From positions 4,600,501 through 4,664,500 of the forward strand of contig NC_059564.1 of assembly GCF_905220415.1 (NCBI RefSeq): a stretch of DNA of 64,000 bases, in the 5' to 3' direction. Positions 22,001-31,000 of the stretch are shown here, one piece after another (the first letter of the stretch is position 1; each line of letters starts with the position of its first letter). Made by a program: the position numbers and the translations under genes. This DNA is from Colias croceus (taxonomy: Eukaryota > Arthropoda > Insecta > Lepidoptera > Pieridae). The notes under the pieces are model-generated. The model was given only the letters and a program-made list of their open reading frames with translations. It did no database searches and was not told the DNA's origin.

Positions 22001-25000
22001 ACAGCACACAGCACACACACACTCACCGATCCAGGCGGCGAAGCGTCGCTCGCTGTGCTGCGGCGCGGCGCTGGTCTTGAGGCGGTGCGAGGAGGGCGCG
22101 CTACAGCACACAGCACACAGCACACAGCACACAGCACACAGCACACAGCACACAGCACACAGCACACAGCACACACACACTCACCGATCCAGGCGGCGAA
22201 GCGGCGCTCGCTGTGCTGCGGCGCGGCGCTGGGCTTGAGGCGGTGCGAGGAGGGCGCGCTACAGCACACAGCACACAGCACACAGCACACAGCACACAGC
22301 ACACAGCACACAGCACACAGCACACAGCACACAGCACACAGCACACAGCACACAGCACACAGCACACACACACTCACCGATCCAGGCGGCGAAGCGTCGC
22401 TCGCTGTGCTGCGGCGCGGCGCTGGTCTTGAGGCGGTGCGAGGAGGGCGCGCTACAGCACACAGCACACAGCACACAGCACACAGCACACAGCACACAGC
22501 ACACAGCACACAGCACACAGCACACAGCACACAGCACACAGCACACAGCACACAGCACACAGCACACAGCACACAGCACACAGCACACACACACTCACCG
22601 ATCCAGGCGGCGAAGCGTCGCTCGCTGTGCTGCGGCGCGGCGCTGGTCTTGAGGCGGTGCGAGGAGGGCGCGCTACAGCACACAGCACACAGCACACAGC
22701 ACACAGCACACAGCACACAGCACACAGCACACAGCACACAGCACACAGCACACAGCACACAGCACACAGCACACAGCACACACACACTCACCGATCCAGG
22801 CGGCGAAGCGTCGCTCGCTGTGCTGCGGCGCGGCGCTGGTCTTGAGGCGGTGCGAGGAGGGCGCGCTACAGCACACAGCACACAGCACACAGCACACAGC
22901 ACACAGCACACAGCACACAGCACACACACACTCACCGATCCAGGCGGCGAAGCGTCGCTCGCTGTGCTGCGGCGCGGCGCTGGTCTTGAGGCGGTGCGAG
23001 GAGGGCGCGCTACAGCACACAGCACACAGCACACAGCACACAGCACACAGCACACAGCACACAGCACACACACCCTCACCGACCCAGGCGGCGAAGCGTC
23101 GCTCGCTGTGCTGCGGCGCGGCGCTGGTCTTGAGGCGGTGCGAGGAGGGCGCGCTACAGCACACAGCACACAGCACACAGCACACAGCACACAGCACACA
23201 GCACACACACACTCACCGATCCAGGCGGCGAAGCGTCGCTCGCTGTGCTGCGGCGCGGCGCTGGTCTTGAGGCGGTGCGAGGAGGGCGCGCTACAGCACA
23301 CAGCACACAGCACACAGCACACAGCACACAGCACACAGCACACAGCACACACACACTCACCGATCCAGGCGGCGAAGCGTCGCTCGCTGTGCTGCGGCGC
23401 GGCGCTGGTCTTGAGGCGGTGCGAGGAGGGCGCGCTACAGCACACAGCACACAGCACACAGCACACAGCACACAGCACACAGCACACAGCACACAGCACA
23501 CAGCACACAGCACACAGCACACAGCACACAGCACACAGCACACAGCACACACACACTCACCGATCCAGGCGGCGAAGCGTCGCTCGCTGTGCTGCGGCGC
23601 GGCGCTGGTCTTGAGGCGGTGCGAGGAGGGCGCGCTACAGCACACAGCACACAGCACACAGCACACAGCACACAGCACACAGCACACAGCACACAGCACA
23701 CAGCACACAGCACACAGCACACAGCACACAGCACACACACACTCACCGATCCAGGCGGCGAAGCGTCGCTCGCTGTGCTGCGGCGCGGCGCTGGTCTTGA
23801 GGCGGTGCGAGGAGGGCGCGCTACAGCACACAGCACACAGCACACAGCACACAGCACACAGCACACAGCACACAGCACACAGCACACAGCACACAGCACA
23901 CACACACTCACCGATCCAGGCGGCGAAGCGTCGCTCGCTGTGCTGCGGCGCGGCGCTGGTCTTGAGGCGGTGCGAGGAGGGCGCGCTACAGCACACAGCA
24001 CACAGCACACAGCACACAGCACACAGCACACAGCACACAGCACACAGCACACAGCACACACACACTCACCGATCCAGGCGGCGAAGCGTCGCTCGCTGTG
24101 CTGCGGCGCGGCGCTGGTCTTGAGGCGGTGCGAGGAGGGCGCGCTACAGCACACAGCACACAGCACACAGCACACAGCACACAGCACACAGCACACAGCA
24201 CACAGCACACAGCACACACACACTCACCGATCCAGGCGGCGAAGCGTCGCTCGCTGTGCTGCGGCGCGGCGCTGGTCTTGAGGCGGTGCGAGGAGGGCGC
24301 GCTACAGCACACAGCACACAGCACACAGCACACAGCACACAGCACACAGCACACAGCACACAGCACACAGCACACAGCACACAGCACACAGCACACAGCA
24401 CACAGCACACAGCACACAGCACACAGCACACAGCACACAGCACACAGCACACAGCACACACACACTCACCGATCCAGGCGGCGAAGCGTCGCTCGCTGTG
24501 CTGCGGCGCGGCGCTGGTCTTGAGGCGGTGCGAGGAGGGCGCGCTACAGCACACAGCACACAGCACACAGCACACAGCACACAGCACACAGCACACAGCA
24601 CACACACACTCACCGATCCAGGCGGCGAAGCGTCGCTCGCTGTGCTGCGGCGCGGCGCTGGTCTTGAGGCGGTGCGAGGAGGGCGCGCTACAGCACTCAG
24701 CACACAGCACACAGCACACAGCACACAGCACACAGCACACAGCACACACACACTCACCGATCCAGGCGGCGAAGCGTCGCTCGCTGTGCTGCGGCGCGGC
24801 GCTGGTCTTGAGGCGGTGCGAGGAGGGCGCGCGCGCGGCGAGGTCCCGCGCGAGGCGCTCGAGCCAGCCCGCGCCGCCCGCCCCGCCGCACGCCACCACG
24901 CCGCCCCACAGCGCCACGCGCGCGTCCGCGTCGCACGCGCCCACCGCCGCGCACACTACACACCACACAGACACAATCAACACCAGTAGACCAGGGTCGA

Positions 25001-28000
25001 TAATTTTTGAAACAAAAAAAAATAGTAGTAGGATGAAAGCCATTAGAAAAGGAGGGGAATGTGATAAAAATTAAAGGAAAAATAAATTACAGACAATCCG
25101 AGTTCGGGAAGTGGGAGGGGGGAGACTTCTAAGGCTAAAAAACTTAGTTTCTTGAATTTTTCACCTAAATTTTGAGGTTATGTGAAAAAATTTGACTTTT
25201 AGTTTTGTCGGAATTTAAGAGAAACCATTTTTTAGCCTTAAAAGCTCCCAATTCCCGAGCTCGGATTGTCTGTAATTTATTTTTCCTTTAATTTTTATCA
25301 CATTCCCCTCCTTTTCTTATGGGTTTCATCCTACTACTATTTTTTTTAGGTTTTTATCATTTTGGAAGGGATTGGCCCTGGTGTATAATTAAATCTATTA
25401 TAAAACTCAAAGGTGACTGATATAGTGATCTATCAACACACAACCCAAACCACTGGACGTATCGGGCTGAAATTTGGCATGCAGGTAGATGTTAGGACAT
25501 CCGCTAAGAAAGGATTTCCCGAAATTCTTACGGGAACGGGGAAAAACGGGGATGCACGTACAAAGTCGTGGGCGGAAGCTAGTATACAATATACAGATAC
25601 GACCAGTAAGGAAACTTCATACGAACGTTCGAAATGGCTCACACACACAAGCAAGCGTGTTTACGTGAATCGTAAGGTATTATGACAATTGACAGATCTA
25701 TCATCTAACATAAATTAATAAATACGCTGTGTTTATAATAAAACCGAATTTTATTTATTATCCTTTTAATCAAGTTCGATTGACGTGTGTGGGCTGTGTG
25801 CTGTGTTTGTGTGCTGTGGGCTGTGTGCTGTATGTTGTGTGCTGTGTGCTGTGTGTTGGTTGCTGTGTGCTGTGGGCTGTGTGCTTTGTGCTGTGTGCTG
25901 TGTGCTGTGTGTTGTGTGCTTTGTGCTGTGGGCTGTGTGCTGTGGGCTGTGGGCTGTTTGTTGTGTGCTGTGTGCTGTGTGTTGGTTGCTGTGTGCTGTG
26001 GGCTGTGTGCTGTGGGCTGTGTGCTGTGTGCTGTGTGCTGTGTGTTGTGTGCTTTGTGCTATGGGCTGTGTGCTGTGGGCTGTGTGCTGTGTGCTGTGTG
26101 TTGTAGGTTGTGTGCTGTGGGCTGTGTGTTGTGAGCTATGTGCTGTGTGCCGTGGGCTGTGGGCTATGTGCTGTGTGCTGTGGGCTGTGTGTGTGGGCTG
26201 TGTGTGTGGGCTATGTGCTGTGTGCTGTGGGCTATGCGCTGTGTGCTGTGTGTGTGGGCTGTGTGCTGTGGGCTGTGTGCTGTGTGCATAGGGCTATGTG
26301 CTGTGTGCTGTGGGCTGTGTGTGTGGGCTGTGTGCTGTGTGCTGTGGGCTGTGTGCTGTAGCGCGCCCTCCTCGCACCGCCTCAAGACCAGCGCCGCGCC
26401 GCAGCACAGCGAGCGACGCTTCGCCGCCTGGATCGGTGAGTGTGTGTGTGCTGTGTGCTGTGTGTTGTGTGCTGTGGGCTGTGTGCTGTGGGCTGTGTGC
26501 TGTGTGCTGTTGGTTGTGTGCTGTGTGCTGTTGGTTGTGTGCTGTGTGCTGTGTGTTGGTTGCTGTGTGCTGTGGGCTGTGTGCTGTGTGCTGTGTGTTG
26601 TGTGCTTTGTGCTGTGGGCTGTGTGCTGTGGGCTGTGTGCTGTGTGCTGTGTGTTGTGTGTTGTGTGCTGTGGGCTGTGTGTTGTGAGCGGTGTGCTGTG
26701 TGCCGTGGGCTGTGGGCTGTGTGCTGTGGGCTGTGTGCTGTGGGCTGTGTGCTGTGTGCTGTGGGCTGTGTGCTGTATGTTGTGTGCTGTATGTTGTGTG
26801 CTGTGTGCTGTGTGTTGGTTGCTGTGATTGACAAATGTTTCAAGTCCGTATCGATTAATTTACTTTAATCGATATTTTTAAGCAGGTTACCCCTCTTCGA
26901 AGATAAAATTGGGTTGACTATAGAAAAAGCAAAAAATACATTTTTATCTAGTTTTCATTAATATAAAAAATAACTACTATATAGTAGTAGTAGTTACATA
27001 TATAACAATTATAAGTCAATCGTTATTATATAATAACGGTTGACTTATAATTGTTATATATGTAACTATTTAAGTTTGTCTAAGATCTGAATTGATTGAA
27101 TTCATGAATAAAAATATTTGAATTTGAATTTGAAATACAATATATTGTTAATACTATACTGTCCTACTATCTACAAAACGATAACTCACCCAAATGAGCA
27201 GCTCCCAGGGTTGGATCGAACAGACATTCAGTCAATTTAAACCGTTCGGGACCAAAGTCCTGATGGTATCCCCCGGGGAACTCGTAGTGCACCCCGGGCA
27301 CGGCCGCAGCCGTTCTCTCGTCGTACGGGGACTCGGATACCTTAAAAAATATAATTATATAGTTAAATAATGATTTAATGAAGAAATTTCTGTAAAAATA
27401 GCAAAAAATATAAGCTTAAAATTAAATTTATAGCATTCACAATGCTTTATAAATTAGACTTTTGAAGTGAAACTTCTTTAAAGGGGGTTGGAAAAAAATT
27501 TAGTGTAACATTTTTTCGTTACGCGTGACATTTTTCCGTTACGCGCCATCTTTTTCTTAACCCTACCACGCGTGATTCGACGTATTTCTGTAAAGTTGCA
27601 TTTAGTAAATTATTTTTTGAAAAATAAGTTCATACAGAAGTTTCACTTCTTACGTGTGTACACTAGTACATGCAGACATTTTTTTGAAGTGAAACTTCGT
27701 TAGGCGCGTTGCGAGTGAAATGTCAAGGTCACGTTATGGCAATACCGTCACGTCATTGAGTTAAAGGCAATTAATTTTGGCATCTTTGAATCTTGCCAAA
27801 GATATTTCACGTCTGGTTTTTTTTTTAATAGAAATATTCAATTACAATCGAATTTTCACATGATTGAATTTTTTCTATTCTTTAAAAAGACATTGTTATC
27901 AAACTTATCAATGCACTAGATTTCCGCCCGCGTTTTCAAAGAAAAACCCACATAGTTCCCGTTCCCGTGGGATTCCCAGGATAAAACCAAACCTACGTGT

Positions 28001-31000
28001 TAATCCAAGTTACCCTCTATATGAGTGCTTAATTTCATTGTAATCGGTTCAGTAGTATTTGCGTGAAAGAGTTACAAACACACACATACACATCCTCACA
28101 AACTAGGATATTCCAATATCGGAAACACAACGATCAAACTATGGACAATGATAATTTTTGGGTAAGTTTTGTTTGTATTATGTCAATAATTATCTTCACA
28201 TTTATTTATAGAGATTGCAATAAATTTGTTGGGTGTCATTTATATATACTAATAATATTTTTATTAGTTTGTCCTCAATGGACTCCTAAAACACTTAACC
28301 GATTATAATAAAATTCGCACACCATGTGCAGTTCGATCCAACTTGTGACTTCGATTGAACTTGATAGATAGGCTAGTTTAATTAATCTCAAATCGTTTTA
28401 GAGAAAGCGGGCGAAGCCGCGGGCGGTAAGCTAGTAATATTATAAAGCTGAAGTGTTTGTTTGTTTGTTTGAACGCGCTTATCTCGGGAACTACTGGTCC
28501 GATTTGAAAAATTCTTTCAGTGTTAGATAGCTCATTTATCGAGGAAGGCTATATAATTATCATCACGCTACGATCAACAGGAGTGGAGCCACGGGGGTGA
28601 AACCGCGCGGAGCAGCTAGTCATTAATATAGATATAGATAATATAAATCTAGCTAATTAAAAAAATATAGATGTCTTAAAAGTCAACCAAACCGAGTTAA
28701 GATTAAAACACAATATAACATGGATATAAATAACTACAATTTATGTTACAATATTATAAATAAATAAATAAATAAATATTTCGGGACAATTTTCACACAC
28801 GGCACGATCTGATCCCATACTAAGCTTTTCGCTTGTGTTATGGAAACCAGATGGCTGATAAATATACATATATAATTTTAAATAAATACTTATATAGATA
28901 ATTAACACCCAGACACGGAGCAAACATCTTTGTTCATCACACAAATATTTGCCCCGGGTGGGAATCGAACCCACGACCTCTGGCTTGGAAGGCAGGGCCA
29001 CTACCAACCAAGACAAGGTCAGTCAGTTATAAAAAATAACTTTGTATTTTCCTATGACTTTACAGTTTACCCTCACCTGAGCTACACAATGCACAAAATC
29101 TTCATATTGTCGCTTCAGCATATATTGCTGCCATGATTGTGTGAGACCAGCTGGCAACGTCTTGAGTGTGTATCGCGCTCTCTCTCTCTCTCTTATCACC
29201 TCTTTGCTCTGTGGAAAAGAGATAGATGCAGGTTTGTTTTAGTTGTTTTAGGGGATTTACATATAAAGTATTATTAAAATGTTTTGATAAATTTTATGAG
29301 GGCAGAAATGAAACCATTATTGATACATAATTATTTAAAAATTGGGAAATTCTGAATACTTTTGTGACAGAGTAATTAAATCTTGATTACAAAAATTAAA
29401 TTGAATAATATCATAACAAAATATAATATACATATAAAGTCACTTTCAGCGGTCTGTCCGTTTTTGTGCTTAGATCTATTAAATTACGCAACAGATTTTG
29501 ACAGAGTTTCTTTAAATAGATAGAGCGATTCAAGCGGAAGTTTTTACTGTCTAATTTATTAGGTTTTATACAAAGCGGACGAAGCCGCGTGCGGAAAGCT
29601 AGCATATATTATAAATCTCAAAAAAAAGCTTTTGTCCATCTACCCACCTGTATACTATAAATGGGTAACATCTGTATGTGCATGTTGTTCAACATGATTT
29701 TAGCTTGAGCTGCCAAATGGTCCCCACCTATTGGCGAACGAACTGCGGCACTTGCTAACGCGTATCTGTAAGTAAATAATTACTTGTAAAGAAAACAATA
29801 AAATATACAAAAATGTTTAAAAAATTGACACTGAATTTGAAGAAAACTATGAAGAATAAAAAATAGCATAATTTCATTTGTTACGAAGTCCCATGTCCCA
29901 AAATTAAATTTATTGCATTCAAAGTGCTTTATAAAATAGACTTTTTTTGAAGTGAAACTTCTTTAGGCGCATTGAGAGTAAAATGTCAAGGTCGCATCAT
30001 GGCAATACCGTCACGTCCTGGAGTAAGGTGACGATTTTGGTATCTTTGAATCTTGCCAAAGAAGTTTCACTTCTGACACGTGTGCTCGGCACACACGCTC
30101 TATTTTTAATCTAACGAGGAGCGAAAAAACTAATATAGTTTTATGTCTTACCCGTCAATAACAGGCACTGCTGAAGTCTGACTAGCCCCTGCATCAACAA
30201 CCAACGCTGTCGACTTCCCATTAGCGAACGCAGCTAACACCGCATTCTTGACCAGAAAGAATGCTGGCGCTTGATACTTCTCAAACAACAGTTCGGCTAA
30301 TTTCTCTCGAGCTGGCCGAGTTGTCCATACTGCTTCTGTGAATAACGCTGGGTGGTGCTCTGATGGGGAACGGATTACCTGAAATTTTTATAGATTTGCT
30401 GATATTGTGTTTTGGTGTTAGGGACATAGCGAAGCTGCAAAATGGTTAATGAAAACTTTTAAATATGTAATTAAAAAAATTTTTGTCTGTCTGTCTGTAT
30501 ATTTAGGCATCACGTGAAAAGTAACGGTTCGATTTCGATGAAACTTGGTATAATTATACCTTATTATCCCGGGCATAAAATAGGATACTTAATATCCAGG
30601 AAAAATACGTAGAAAAAAAATAAATCTTAATTTTTCTGTTTTATTCATAGACGTTGTTCTGTAGAACCGCGAACACACGTTGCGTTAGAAACGTCTTACA
30701 AGTTCAAAATGGAGAATTAAACCATGCGAAGACCGACATACGTGAGTAAGGAGTCGCGGGCGGAAGCTAGTTATTATAACAAAAATCAATTTCGCATTTT
30801 TTTAGCTATTGCATAGCTTCTATCGCGGGCCTTGAGCGCGAGGACCGAATCGAGAAATTCCGTAACGAAAAAACCTCACGCTCCCCACTCCGACGGGCGG
30901 AGGTGTGGCTTGAAGGCATGCTATGCAATAGCTTTACCGCGGCAGTCCCCGGGTGCCACATGTCTTTTTTTGGTTTACCTTATAACCAATATTTAAAAAA

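Noticed and set aside
20095..24687. Resemblance of the regularly spaced array to a CRISPR
   Set aside because: Here the spacers are the simple repeat and the conserved segment is a eukaryotic exon fragment. There are no cas genes and the genome is insect.
19953..26868. Dozens of long open frames on both strands with Cys-Val-Leu-Cys-Ala or His-Ser-Thr-Gln repeats (up to 674 codons)
   Set aside because: They arise because a 7-bp repeat without stop codons is open in several frames on both strands. They follow the repeat, not a protein, and lack conserved domains other than the exon 7 fragment.
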